A stretch of DNA of 64,000 bases from Mycolicibacterium neoaurum ATCC 25795 (GTDB lineage Bacteria; Actinomycetota; Actinomycetes; Mycobacteriales; Mycobacteriaceae), in NCBI RefSeq assembly GCF_000691525.1, contig NZ_JMDW01000003.1, positions 310,001-374,000 of the forward strand. The letters are read 5' to 3'. A program made the translations under genes and the position numbers. Below are positions 41,915 to 50,973 of the stretch, piece after piece; the stretch's first letter is position 1, and every line of letters begins with the position of its first letter. Under the pieces are notes generated by a model. It made no database searches. It saw nothing but the letters and a program-made list of their open reading frames with translations, and was not told the DNA's origin.

Positions 41915-44230
41915 ATGACATCTCTTTTTGACGCGCCGGCCCAGGGTTCTGATACCGAACAATTGCTCGACGGGCTCAACCCGCAGCAGCGCCAAGCTGT
42001 GCTGCATGAAGGATCCCCGCTGCTCATCGTGGCCGGTGCGGGATCAGGCAAGACGGCGGTGCTGACCCGGCGGATCGCCTACCTGCTGGCCGCCCGCGAT
42101 GTCGGTGTCGGGCAGGTGCTGGCCATCACCTTCACCAACAAGGCCGCCGCCGAGATGCGCGAACGCGTTGTCGGGTTGATCGGCCCCCGGGCCCGCAACA
42201 TGTGGGTGTCCACCTTCCACTCGACCTGCGTGCGCATCCTGCGCAACCAGGCCTCGCTGCTGCCCGGACTGAACTCGAACTTCTCGATCTACGACTCCGA
42301 CGACTCGCGTCGGTTGCTCATGATGATCGCCAAGGACATGGGTCTGGACACCAAGCGCTACACCCCGCGGTTGCTGGCCAACGGCATCTCGAACCTGAAG
42401 AACGAGCTGATCGATCCCGACCAGGCGCTCGCCGACCTGACCGACAGCTCCGATGACATGTCCAAGACCATCGCCGCGGTGTTCGGCGAATACCAGCGCC
42501 GGCTGCGGGCGGCCAACGCCCTGGACTTCGACGATCTGATCGGCGAGACGGTGGCGGTACTGCAGGCCTTCCCGCAGATCGCCCAGTACTACCGGCGCCG
42601 GTTCCGGCACATCCTCGTCGACGAGTACCAGGACACCAATCACGCGCAGTACGTGTTGGTGCGCGAGCTCGTCGGTCTGGAGACCACCCCGGATGGCGTC
42701 ACCCCGGCCGAGCTGTGCGTGGTGGGCGATGCCGACCAGTCGATCTACGCGTTCCGTGGCGCCACCATTCGCAATATCGAGGACTTCGAGCGCGATTATC
42801 CCAACGCCAGAACGATTCTGCTGGAACAGAACTACCGCTCGACGCAGACGATCCTGAACGCCGCCAACGCCGTGATCGCCCGTAACGCCGGCCGACGCGA
42901 GAAGCGACTGTGGACCGACTCCGGGGAGGGCGAGCTGATCGTCGGCTATGTCGCCGACAACGAGCACGACGAGGCGCGGTTCGTCGCCGGTGAGATCGAC
43001 GCGCTGGCCGACCAGAACCAGATCTCTTACAACGACGTCGCGGTGTTCTACCGCACCAACAACTCCTCCCGGGCACTGGAGGAAGTCTTCATCCGCTCCG
43101 GCATCCCCTACAAGGTCGTCGGCGGTGTCCGCTTCTACGAGCGCAAAGAGATCCGCGATATCGTCGCCTACCTGCGGGTGCTCGACAACCCGGGGGACTC
43201 GGTGAGCATGCGCCGCATCCTGAACACCCCGCGGCGTGGAATCGGGGACCGCGCCGAGGCCTGTGTGGCGGTGTACGCCGAGAACAGCGGCGGCAGCTTC
43301 AATGATGCGTTGCAGGCCGCCGCGGAAGGCCGGGCGCCGATGCTCAATACCCGCTCGGAGAAGGCCATCGCGTCCTTCGTGCAGATGCTCGATGAGCTGC
43401 GCGGCCAACTCGACGGTGAACTCGGCGACCTGGTCGAGGCGGTGCTGGAGCGCACCGGATACCGGCGTGAACTCGAATCATCCAGTGACCCACAGGATCT
43501 GGCCAGACTGGACAACCTCAACGAGCTCGTCAGCGTCGCCCACGAATTCAGCATCGACCTCGCCAACCGGCAGGCGTTGGCCGAAGAGGAGGACCGCGAC
43601 GAGGACATCCCCGACACCGGGGTGTTGGCCCAATTCCTGGAAAGGGTCTCGCTGGTGGCCGACGCCGACGAGATCCCCGAGCACGGCTCCGGGGTGGTCA
43701 CCATGATGACGTTGCACACCGCCAAGGGCCTGGAGTTCCCGGTGGTCTTCGTGATCGGCTGGGAGGACGGCATGTTCCCGCACATGCGGGCGCTCGGTGA
43801 CCCCACCGAGCTCAGCGAGGAACGCCGGCTGGCCTACGTGGGTATCACGCGGGCGCGGCAGCGGTTGTACCTGAGCCGCGCGAAGGTGCGCTCGTCATGG
43901 GGACAGCCGATGCTCAACCCCGAGTCACGGTTCCTGCGCGAGATCCCCGAGGACCTGGTCAACTGGCGGCGCGTGGAGGCACCCTCGGCGGCGCTGAGCG
44001 CGCCGCGGGTCGGCCGCTTCGCCGAGAATGCCCGTCCCGCACCGGGTAAGGCGCGCAACCGCACGATCATCACGTTGGAACCGGGTGACCGGGTCAGCCA
44101 CGACAAGTACGGGCTCGGCCGCGTCGAGGAGGTCTCGGGGATGGGCGAATCGGCCATGTCGCTGATCGACTTCGGCAGCGCGGGCCGGGTCAAGTTGATG
44201 CACAACCACGCGCCGGTGCAGAAGCTCTAG
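41915..44230 (+). CDS. uvrD1: ATP-dependent DNA helicase UvrD1/PcrA
   Basis: A 771-residue SF1A helicase. Walker A GAGSGKT is near residues 49-55, followed by motif Ia TFTNKAAAEMR, II DEYQDTNHAQ, III GDADQSIYAFRGA, IV QNYRST, V TLHTAKGLEFPVVF and VI YVGITRAR. The C-terminal region (TIITLEPGDRVSHDKYGLGRVEEVSG) is the Tudor-like domain that binds RNA polymerase. In mycobacteria UvrD1 works in nucleotide-excision repair and with Ku. Corresponds to Rv0949. ATG 41915 is chosen because MTSLFDAP is the family start. Its TAG stop shares the CTAG palindrome with the convergent membrane-protein gene. Confidence 0.96.
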   Translation: MTSLFDAPAQGSDTEQLLDGLNPQQRQAVLHEGSPLLIVAGAGSGKTAVLTRRIAYLLAARDVGVGQVLAITFTNKAAAEMRERVVGLIGPRARNMWVSTFHSTCVRILRNQASLLPGLNSNFSIYDSDDSRRLLMMIAKDMGLDTKRYTPRLLANGISNLKNELIDPDQALADLTDSSDDMSKTIAAVFGEYQRRLRAANALDFDDLIGETVAVLQAFPQIAQYYRRRFRHILVDEYQDTNHAQYVLVRELVGLETTPDGVTPAELCVVGDADQSIYAFRGATIRNIEDFERDYPNARTILLEQNYRSTQTILNAANAVIARNAGRREKRLWTDSGEGELIVGYVADNEHDEARFVAGEIDALADQNQISYNDVAVFYRTNNSSRALEEVFIRSGIPYKVVGGVRFYERKEIRDIVAYLRVLDNPGDSVSMRRILNTPRRGIGDRAEACVAVYAENSGGSFNDALQAAAEGRAPMLNTRSEKAIASFVQMLDELRGQLDGELGDLVEAVLERTGYRRELESSSDPQDLARLDNLNELVSVAHEFSIDLANRQALAEEEDRDEDIPDTGVLAQFLERVSLVADADEIPEHGSGVVTMMTLHTAKGLEFPVVFVIGWEDGMFPHMRALGDPTELSEERRLAYVGITRARQRLYLSRAKVRSSWGQPMLNPESRFLREIPEDLVNWRRVEAPSAALSAPRVGRFAENARPAPGKARNRTIITLEPGDRVSHDKYGLGRVEEVSGMGESAMSLIDFGSAGRVKLMHNHAPVQKL

Positions 44231-44802
44231 CGGCGCGGGGCCCGGGACCACCGCCGGGTGGCGGGCAGCAGGGTCAGCACCACCGTCGCCAGCGGCAGCA
44301 CCGGCATCGCGAAGACCACCGGGTGCAGTTTGGCCCCGGCCAGGAAGAGGCTGCCGAAGATGAGCAGTCCGATGGCCGCACCGACGATGATCAGCAGTCG
44401 TCCCATCCGGCGTTGCAGCAACAGGGCGATCAGCCCGGCGATGCCGGCGCCCGCCGAGATCGCGGTCAGGAAGCCGATCGCGATGCAGAACAGCAGATCG
44501 GTGTTCCACCAGCCGGCGATCAGATCGGTGGCGATGACCGCGGTGGCCCACCCGCTGAGGATGCTCGCAATGGCGGCTGAGATCGCGGTGGCGGGCCCGG
44601 CGGCGGAGCGGCCGGGGACGGCCACCGGAACCGGTCGGGGAATGTAGGCGGTCTGCGTGGTGTCGGCCACCGCGGGAACCAGCGACGTGCGGTCCTCAGC
44701 GGGATCGGGGGCGAGCGCCGGGAAGGAACCCGTCGGATGCCGACGGATGATGCGGGGTTGTTCGGCGGGTGGCACCGGAGGTTCTGCCGTCACCCCGACC
44801 AC
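44227..44802 (-). CDS. Four-segment membrane protein
   Basis: A 191-residue protein with a Pro-rich cytoplasmic N-terminus (about 1-65) and about four membrane segments (about 72-97, 105-127, 133-150, 160-180), ending in a short Arg-rich tail. No catalytic motif is seen, and I do not recognise a named family; similar proteins lie beside uvrD1 in mycobacteria. GTG 44802 lies 5 bp after the M23 peptidase stop, suggesting co-transcription; GTG 44793 is the alternative. The stop overlaps uvrD1 by four bases. Confidence 0.6.
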   Translation of the reverse strand: MVGVTAEPPVPPAEQPRIIRRHPTGSFPALAPDPAEDRTSLVPAVADTTQTAYIPRPVPVAVPGRSAAGPATAISAAIASILSGWATAVIATDLIAGWWNTDLLFCIAIGFLTAISAGAGIAGLIALLLQRRMGRLLIIVGAAIGLLIFGSLFLAGAKLHPVVFAMPVLPLATVVLTLLPATRRWSRAPRR

Positions 44803-44807
44803 GGTAG

Positions 44808-45878
44808 TTAACCGACGTAATTACCGGGGGAGAGCCCGCGCTGAGCCAGCCACGGCACCGGGTCGATGCGGTTGGAGCCGTTCATCAGCACCTCGAAGTG
44901 CAAGTGCGGACCGGTGGAGTTGCCGCGGTTGCCCATGGTGGCGATCTGGTCGCCGGCCATCACGCGCTGGCCCTTGCTGACCAACCAGGTGTTGATGTGT
45001 CCGTACAGCGTCACGGTGCCGTCGGAATGGCGAAGCTTGACCAGCGCGCCATAACCGGCGGCAGGACCGACATCGACGACGACGCCATCGCTGGCGGCCA
45101 GGATCGGCGTGCCGATCGGACCGGCAATGTCGATGCCACCGTGCAGGACGCCCCAGCGGTAGCCGAAGCCGGAGGTCCACACACCCTTGGTCGGCATCAC
45201 GAACATGGGCCGGGTCAGTCGGGCCTCGCGGTCGGCGCGCTCCTGGGCGAAGGCCGCGGCCTTGCTGATCTCCTCGGCGTGCACTGCCGAGGACGCCACC
45301 GGCTGCACGGCGACGATCTGCACACCGTCTGCCGATCCGGTGATCGAGGCGCCCTCGATGAGGGTGCCGTCGGCGGCGAGCACGGTGTCCGGTGCGGGGG
45401 TCGCTTCGTTTGCCGTGGACAGCGAGTAGGCACCCGACGCGGTCGCACCGGCGGCCATGGCGGCGATCATCAGCCGGCTCTTGACCGCGCCCACGGTCTG
45501 CTTGCGGTGCGCTCCGCCGCTGCGGTGTGCCCGCATGTCGATGACATCGGTCAGCGCGGTGCCATCACTGAGATCGACGTGGCTGTCGCGGTAGGCGTGC
45601 GCGGACGGCTCGCTGTCGGACTGGAATTCGCTGGGGATGACCAGTCGCAAGGGGACCAGGTCGTCGGTGTCGTGCAGGTCATCGAGTTCCGGGGCGGCGA
45701 TCACGCGTTGTTCTTTGTCGAACGCGGAGCTGTCCCGGAAGTCGAGTTCGCACAGATCGCCGAACTCGTTGAAGGGGATGATGTCGGTGACCGCTGCCGG
45801 GTTCTCGGGCCGCTGGGGGCTGCGCCGTCCCTTCGTCGCTGCTCCCCGTGGGGATCGAGACGAACTGTGCTCAGCCAA
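44808..45878 (-). CDS. M23-family murein endopeptidase, membrane-anchored
   Basis: A 356-residue protein with a cytoplasmic N-terminus (1-135), a membrane segment near 137-155 (LMIAAMAAGATASGAYSL), and an extracellular LytM domain (about 240-350). The metal-binding HGGIDIA (His-x3-Asp) and GPHLHFEV (His-x-His) are intact, so it should cut peptidoglycan cross-links. Matches the position of Rv0950c. The start is TTG 45878, supported by AAGGA 9 bases upstream; no ATG or GTG fits. It is divergent from sucC and shares a region with a CRP-like site. Confidence 0.9.
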   Translation of the reverse strand: MAEHSSSRSPRGAATKGRRSPQRPENPAAVTDIIPFNEFGDLCELDFRDSSAFDKEQRVIAAPELDDLHDTDDLVPLRLVIPSEFQSDSEPSAHAYRDSHVDLSDGTALTDVIDMRAHRSGGAHRKQTVGAVKSRLMIAAMAAGATASGAYSLSTANEATPAPDTVLAADGTLIEGASITGSADGVQIVAVQPVASSAVHAEEISKAAAFAQERADREARLTRPMFVMPTKGVWTSGFGYRWGVLHGGIDIAGPIGTPILAASDGVVVDVGPAAGYGALVKLRHSDGTVTLYGHINTWLVSKGQRVMAGDQIATMGNRGNSTGPHLHFEVLMNGSNRIDPVPWLAQRGLSPGNYVG

Positions 45879-45968
45879 CCTGAAAATTCCTTAGCGCCGT
45901 GACCTGACCGTTACCGAGACCAAGAGGCACGTTAACCAAATCCCAATGTTGGTGGCAACTTATGAGCT

Positions 45969-45985
45969 CATTCCCAGCGGGAATG
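45969..45985. promoter_or_regulatory. 17-base perfect inverted repeat in the peptidase/sucC gap
   Basis: CATTCCC-AGC-GGGAATG folds on itself. It overlaps the start of the CRP-like site and lies about 180 bp ahead of sucC. It could be an operator or a leader hairpin. The rest of the 287-bp gap from 45879 to 46165 holds no gene I can support. Confidence 0.4.
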
Positions 45986-45999
45986 TGACTTGTATCACC
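45984..45999. promoter_or_regulatory. CRP-like site (TGTGA-N6-TCACC)
   Basis: TGTGACTTGTATCACC matches the mycobacterial CRP palindrome TGTGA-N6-TCACA in nine of ten fixed bases. It is placed between the divergent M23 peptidase and sucC genes and could serve both. Confidence 0.55.
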
Positions 46000-46165
46000 A
46001 ATGGGCCTCGGTGAGATGTACCACATGAACGGTGGGCGGTGCGGGTGCCCGCCATGCGGGTGGATACAGTGCCAGCGAGCCAGTCACGGCCATCGGTCTG
46101 TCCGGCCCACTACCTGTGAAGTCAGTTCGAAACGTCACCTAGACAGACACCCTTTTAGGAAACTC

Positions 46166-47329
46166 ATGGATCTGTTCGAGTACCAGGCGAAGGAACTCTT
46201 CGCCAAGCACAACGTACCGACCACGCCGGGCCGGGTCACCGAGTCCGCCGAGGACGCCAAGGCCATCGCCGAGGAGATCGGCAAGCCGGTCATGGTGAAG
46301 GCTCAGGTGAAGGTCGGCGGCCGCGGCAAGGCCGGCGGCGTGAAGTACGCGGCCACCCCCGCCGACGCGCTGGAGCACGCCAACAACATCTTGGGCCTGG
46401 ACATTAAGGGCCATGTCGTGAAGAAGCTGTTGGTCGCCGAGGCCAGCGATATCGCCGAGGAGTACTACATCTCCTTCCTGCTCGACCGCTCCAACCGCAC
46501 CTATCTGGCCATGTGCTCGGTCGAGGGTGGCATGGAGATCGAAGAGGTCGCCGCGACCAAGCCCGACCGCCTGGCCAAGGTGCCCGTCGACGCTGTCAAG
46601 GGTGTCGACCTGGCCTTCGCGCGCGAGATCGCCGAGAAGGGCCACCTGCCCGCCGAGGTGCTCGACGCCGCGGCCGTGACCATCCAGAAGCTCTGGGAGG
46701 TGTTCATCGGCGAGGACGCCACCCTGGTGGAGGTCAACCCGCTGGTGCGCACGCCGGACGATCAGATCCTGGCACTGGACGGCAAGGTCACCCTGGACGC
46801 CAACGCCGACTTCCGGCAGCCCGGCCACGCCGAGTTCGAGGACAAGGACGCCACCGATCCTCTAGAGCTGAAGGCCAAGGAGAACGACCTCAACTACGTC
46901 AAGCTCGACGGCGAGGTCGGCATCATCGGCAACGGTGCGGGTCTGGTCATGTCGACCCTCGACGTCGTCGCCTACGCCGGTGAGAAGCACGGCGGCGTAA
47001 AGCCCGCCAACTTCCTCGACATCGGCGGCGGCGCCTCGGCCGAGGTGATGGCCAATGGTCTGGACGTGATCCTCGGCGACAGCCAGGTCAAGAGCGTGTT
47101 CGTCAACGTCTTCGGTGGCATCACCTCGTGCGACGCCGTCGCCAACGGCATCGTGAAGGCGCTGGAGATCCTGGGCGACGAGGCCAACAAGCCGTTGGTC
47201 GTGCGTCTGGACGGCAACAATGTCGACGAGGGTCGCCGCATCCTGGCCGAAGCCAATCATCCGCTGGTCGTACAGGCCGAAACCATGGACTCCGGCGCCG
47301 ACAAGGCCGCCGAGCTGGCCAACAAGTAA
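46166..47329 (+). CDS. sucC: Succinyl-CoA synthetase beta subunit
   Basis: A 387-residue ATP-grasp subunit of succinyl-CoA ligase, which makes ATP or GTP from succinyl-CoA in the citric acid cycle. It starts [20 protein letters not shown], contains [12 protein letters not shown] (nucleotide loop), and ends with the [14 protein letters not shown] ligase segment. Length is standard. ATG 46166 is chosen over an upstream in-frame start at 46001 because it has a TAGGA Shine-Dalgarno and matches all homologues. sucD follows 14 bp downstream in one operon. Confidence 0.97.
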   Translation: MDLFEYQAKELFAKHNVPTTPGRVTESAEDAKAIAEEIGKPVMVKAQVKVGGRGKAGGVKYAATPADALEHANNILGLDIKGHVVKKLLVAEASDIAEEYYISFLLDRSNRTYLAMCSVEGGMEIEEVAATKPDRLAKVPVDAVKGVDLAFAREIAEKGHLPAEVLDAAAVTIQKLWEVFIGEDATLVEVNPLVRTPDDQILALDGKVTLDANADFRQPGHAEFEDKDATDPLELKAKENDLNYVKLDGEVGIIGNGAGLVMSTLDVVAYAGEKHGGVKPANFLDIGGGASAEVMANGLDVILGDSQVKSVFVNVFGGITSCDAVANGIVKALEILGDEANKPLVVRLDGNNVDEGRRILAEANHPLVVQAETMDSGADKAAELANK

Positions 47330-47343
47330 GGGAGCCAACAAGA

Positions 47344-48246
47344 ATGTCTATCTTCCTGAACAAGGACAGCAAGGTCATCGTCCAGGGCATCACCGGTGGC
47401 GAGGGCACCAAGCACACCAAGCTGATGCTCAAGGCCGGTACCCAGATCGTCGGTGGCGTCAACGCCCGCAAGGCCGGCACGACCGTCAAGCATGAAGACA
47501 AGGACGGCAACGAGATCGAGCTGCCCGTCTTCGGTTCGGTCGCCGAGGCCATGAAGGAGACCGGCGCCGACGTGTCGATCGCCTTCGTGCCGCCGGCGTT
47601 CTCCAAGGACGCCATCATCGAGGCCATCGACGCCGAGATCCCGCTGCTGGTCGTCATCACCGAGGGAATCCCGGTGCAGGACAGCGCCTATGCGTGGGCC
47701 TACAACGTCGAGAAGGGCCAGAAAACCCGGATCATCGGCCCGAACTGCCCCGGCATCATCACCCCGGGTGAGTCGCTGGTCGGCATCACGCCGAACAACA
47801 TCACCGGCAAGGGCCCGATCGGGCTGGTCTCCAAGTCCGGCACCCTGACCTACCAGATGATGTACGAGCTGCGCGATCTCGGCTTCTCGACCGCCATCGG
47901 CATCGGCGGCGACCCGGTCATCGGCACCACCCACATCGACGCGCTCGAGGCGTTCGAGAAGGATCCCGAGACCAAGCTGATCGTGATGATCGGTGAGATC
48001 GGTGGCGACGCGGAGGAGAAGGCTGCCGCCTACATCCAGGCCAACGTCACCAAGCCGGTCGTCGGCTACGTCGCGGGCTTCACCGCTCCCGAGGGCAAGA
48101 CGATGGGCCATGCCGGCGCCATCGTGTCCGACGGTGCGGGCACCGCGGCCGGCAAGCAGGAGGCTCTCGAAGCCGCCGGTGTCGCCGTCGGCAAGACGCC
48201 GTCGGAGACCGCCGCCAAGGCACGCGAGCTGTTCAACAAGCTGTAA
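47344..48246 (+). CDS. sucD: Succinyl-CoA synthetase alpha subunit
   Basis: A 300-residue alpha subunit that binds CoA ([11 protein letters not shown], the Rossmann loop) and carries the transient phosphohistidine (GHAGAIVS, His near 257). It forms the succinyl-CoA ligase with SucC. Its ATG follows AAGGGAG by seven bases and lies 14 bp after sucC. The operon ends at a 22-bp hairpin terminator 15 bp downstream. Confidence 0.97.
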   Translation: MSIFLNKDSKVIVQGITGGEGTKHTKLMLKAGTQIVGGVNARKAGTTVKHEDKDGNEIELPVFGSVAEAMKETGADVSIAFVPPAFSKDAIIEAIDAEIPLLVVITEGIPVQDSAYAWAYNVEKGQKTRIIGPNCPGIITPGESLVGITPNNITGKGPIGLVSKSGTLTYQMMYELRDLGFSTAIGIGGDPVIGTTHIDALEAFEKDPETKLIVMIGEIGGDAEEKAAAYIQANVTKPVVGYVAGFTAPEGKTMGHAGAIVSDGAGTAAGKQEALEAAGVAVGKTPSETAAKARELFNKL

Positions 48247-48261
48247 TTTCGCTGCGCGAGA

Positions 48262-48309
48262 AGACGCAAAACTGCCCCTTTTCACAAGAAAAGGGGCAGT
48301 TTTGCGTCT
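48262..48309. terminator. Perfect 22-bp hairpin between sucD and the S9 peptidase
   Basis: 48262-48283 is the exact reverse complement of 48288-48309, with an ACAA loop. The arms contain TTTT and AAAA runs, and it lies between two convergent stops. It most likely ends both transcripts. Confidence 0.85.
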
Positions 48310-48317
48310 GTTCACCG

Positions 48318-50207
48318 TCAGGTGCGGCCGCCCAGGTGTTCGGCGAGGAACCGCTCCACGGCGTGATACATGGCGATGTTGTTGTCCGGGTTGACGAAGC
48401 CATGCCCCTCGTCGTCCTTGACCATGTACTCCACCTCGACACCGCGAGCGCGCAGGGCGGCGACCATATTGTCGGACTCGGCTTGCACGACTCGAGAGTC
48501 GTTGGCGCCCTGCACCACCAGTAGCGGGGTGCGGATCTGGTCCACCCGGGTGATCGGGGAGCGGGCCAGCATATCGGCCTCAGCCTGTGGATCCGACGGA
48601 TTACCAACGTACAGATGCCAATTGGTCGCCAGGAAGCGTCTGCCTACATTTGGCAGCGTCCGCATGAAGTTCGGCAGACTGGAGATGCCGACGTAGTCGA
48701 TGGCCGCGGCGAAGACGTCCGGGGTGAACGTCACCCCGACCAGTGCGGCGTAGCCACCGTAGGACCCGCCGAAGATGGCGACCCGGTCGCGATCGGCGTA
48801 TCCCTGCTCGACGGCCCAGTCGACCGCGTCGATCAGATCATCGTGCATCCGGCCGGCGAACTCGCCGATCGCGGCCTGGGTGAAGGACCTGCCGTACCCG
48901 GTCGAACCGCGGAAGTTCACCTGCAGCACCGCATATCCGCGGTTGGCCAGCAGTTGCACATCGGGCTGATAGGACCACACGTCCCGCGCCCACGGACCGC
49001 CGTGCACGAGCAACACCATCGGCAGATCTCTGGGCTCCACCCCGACCGGGAGGGTCAGATATCCGTGCAGCGGAAGTCCGTCGCGGGACTGTAGGTGCAC
49101 TGGCTGCATCGGCGCCAACGTGGCCGGATCGAGATTCGGATAGGGCCGGAACAGTAGCCGGCTCTCATCGGTGCTGCGATCGTAGAAATAGGTGACGCCC
49201 GGCTCGCGGTCGTGTTGAAAACTGACCACCCATCGTCGCCCGCTGTGATCGCAGGAGATGGTCGACAGGTCACCATCGGACAGGCCGTCCAGCCTGTCCA
49301 GCACCTCGGCGAAGTCGGGATCCAGCGCGTGAATCACCTGCCGCTCACCGTAATAGCGGGCGCCGATCAGCTCGCCGGTCTGCTCACTGAGGATGAACGG
49401 GGACGGCAACATGATCTGCGCGCCGAGGTCGAAGCGGGGGTGGCTGTCCACCTCGGTCTCGGTGCCGGTTGCGACGTCCAGCCGCACCAGTCGCATCCTG
49501 TCACCGCCGGCGAAGGAGCCCAGCCAGATCCCGGTGCCGTCGGGCGTGGGCGCGATCGGGTGGATGCCCAGCGGGTAGTCGCGCCCGTCGTACAGCTTGA
49601 TGGGCCGCAGGGTGTGGGTGGCCGGGTCCCATCGGGATATCTCGACATCGCCGTCGGCGGTGAGGGTGTTGGTGAAAAGGTCCCCGTTCGGTCCGCTGAC
49701 CCATCCAATGGCATTACCGGGATTCTCGGCGAGCATCGTGAGTTCGCCTGTGGCGATGTCCAGTTCGTAGGCGTCGACCAGCTCGGGATTGCGTGCGTTG
49801 TGCTGCACGACGGCCTTCCCCGGCCGGGTCTTGAGCAGCTCGTAGCTGACCCGGGTGTTCGGGAAGGGCGTGAGATCGACCGCGGCACTTCCCGGGTCGT
49901 CGAGGTCGACGCGGTGCAGATGCCAGTTCTCGTCACCGCCGCCGTCCTGCATGTACAACAGGTGGCGGGAGTCGTGGGTCCAGCTGTAGAGGTAGACGCT
50001 GCGGACCTCGTCGGCGGTGACACATCGCGGTTCGAGTGCACCCTCGACGTCCTGCACCCAGATGTTGAGGCGGTTGCGCCATGGTGCCAGGTAGGCGATC
50101 CGGGTGCCGTCGGGGGAGATGGTGGCGCCGGCGCGTTCCGGCGGATTGAAGAACTGCTCCACCGAGATGCGCGGTGGGAGTGTGGTTTCGGTGCTGTGGT
50201 GGGCCAC
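48318..50207 (-). CDS. S9-family prolyl-oligopeptidase-like serine peptidase
   Basis: A 629-residue cytoplasmic peptidase with an N-terminal beta-propeller (about 20-370, with ISPDGTRIAYLAPW and TPDGTGIW blades) and a C-terminal alpha/beta-hydrolase domain (about 385-625). The nucleophile serine is in GGSYGGYA, the acid is the Asp in GANDSRV and the base the His in DEGHGF. Cleaves short peptides, often after proline, in the family; substrate here unknown. GTG 50207 is chosen because AAAGGA lies just upstream. It starts 10 bp after the TetR gene, so it is probably the regulated target of that repressor. Confidence 0.88.
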   Translation of the reverse strand: MAHHSTETTLPPRISVEQFFNPPERAGATISPDGTRIAYLAPWRNRLNIWVQDVEGALEPRCVTADEVRSVYLYSWTHDSRHLLYMQDGGGDENWHLHRVDLDDPGSAAVDLTPFPNTRVSYELLKTRPGKAVVQHNARNPELVDAYELDIATGELTMLAENPGNAIGWVSGPNGDLFTNTLTADGDVEISRWDPATHTLRPIKLYDGRDYPLGIHPIAPTPDGTGIWLGSFAGGDRMRLVRLDVATGTETEVDSHPRFDLGAQIMLPSPFILSEQTGELIGARYYGERQVIHALDPDFAEVLDRLDGLSDGDLSTISCDHSGRRWVVSFQHDREPGVTYFYDRSTDESRLLFRPYPNLDPATLAPMQPVHLQSRDGLPLHGYLTLPVGVEPRDLPMVLLVHGGPWARDVWSYQPDVQLLANRGYAVLQVNFRGSTGYGRSFTQAAIGEFAGRMHDDLIDAVDWAVEQGYADRDRVAIFGGSYGGYAALVGVTFTPDVFAAAIDYVGISSLPNFMRTLPNVGRRFLATNWHLYVGNPSDPQAEADMLARSPITRVDQIRTPLLVVQGANDSRVVQAESDNMVAALRARGVEVEYMVKDDEGHGFVNPDNNIAMYHAVERFLAEHLGGRT

Positions 50208-50217
50208 GGGTTCCTTT

Positions 50218-50799
50218 CTAGGTGCCGACCGGTGCGCCGATGCGGCCGTTGGTCGCATCGAGGACGGCGCGGTCGATCAGCGTCAATATGTCCTGGCTTT
50301 CGAAGGTGCGGCCGTGCACGACGACAGCGGTGCTGACGTCCTCGTCGACCACCCGCAGTGCCGCGGTGGTGGCGGCCGCGCACAGCCGCACCGTCAGATC
50401 CTGGGCGGGCAGGCCCAGCCGTTTGGCGATCACGGGGATGAAGCCGCGCTCCATCTCGTCGTGGACCATGAGATATGCGGTGCGCAAGGCGGGTTCGGTG
50501 GCCGACATGGCCGCGATCCGCATGGCCGCCGTCTCGTCGGCGAGGTCCTGTTCGGAGAACGGGTGCGCGATGGCATCGGCCCGCATGTGCTGTCCCAGGG
50601 AAAGCTCGGCAGGCCAACGGTCCAGCACTGCGATGAACCGGTGCGTGGACTTGGCGAGCAACGGTTCGACACACGCCTCCTTCGAGCGGAAGTACCGCCA
50701 GATGGTGCGGGTCGACAGGTTTGCCGCAGCGGCGATGTCGTCACCGCTGGTGCCGGACACCCCCCGTTCCCAGAACAGCGCCGCGGCATGCCGGGACAC
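50218..50799 (-). CDS. TetR-family transcriptional regulator
   Basis: A regulator of about 193 residues with an N-terminal helix-turn-helix (VSGTSGDDIAAAANLSTRTIWRYFRSKEACVEPLL) and a ligand-binding helical C-terminus. It is followed by the S9 peptidase after 10 bp, and two near-identical palindromes lie just upstream, so it likely represses its own operon. The GTG at 50799 is formal: a strong AAGGAGG (50845-50851) sits upstream with conserved sequence IAIDDKAAAARLR in frame, yet no canonical start codon lies there. The true start is probably upstream of 50799, possibly at an ATC codon. Confidence 0.85.
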   Translation of the reverse strand: MSRHAAALFWERGVSGTSGDDIAAAANLSTRTIWRYFRSKEACVEPLLAKSTHRFIAVLDRWPAELSLGQHMRADAIAHPFSEQDLADETAAMRIAAMSATEPALRTAYLMVHDEMERGFIPVIAKRLGLPAQDLTVRLCAAATTAALRVVDEDVSTAVVVHGRTFESQDILTLIDRAVLDATNGRIGAPVGT

Positions 50800-50851
50800 C
50801 CGCAGTCGCGCGGCCGCTGCCTTGTCGTCGATGGCGATCCACCTCCTTGGG

Positions 50852-50866
50852 TGTCACTTAGTGACA
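50852..50866. promoter_or_regulatory. TetR operator copy 1 (15-bp palindrome)
   Basis: TGTCACTTAGTGACA is a perfect inverted repeat around one central base. It lies next to the AAGGAGG of the tetR gene. With copy 2 it is spaced 24 bp centre to centre, two or so helical turns. Confidence 0.75.
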
Positions 50867-50875
50867 TCTCGACTG

Positions 50876-50890
50876 TGTCACTAAGTGACA
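50876..50890. promoter_or_regulatory. TetR operator copy 2 (15-bp palindrome)
   Basis: TGTCACTAAGTGACA is the same site as copy 1 with only the central base changed. It lies between the divergent tetR-peptidase operon and the thiolase-like gene, so it could control either or both. Confidence 0.75.
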
Positions 50891-50973
50891 TAAACGTCAA
50901 GCTGCCCTCCGGCCCAGGTGGGCGATCCGGCATCGGTTAGCCTGACGAACTAACACGTGCCAGGAGGTCAGTG

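Noticed and set aside
50941..50962. Fourth KstR-like site before the thiolase-like gene (GAACTAACACGT)
   Set aside because: The spacing and half-sites do not fit TNNAACNNGTTNNA.
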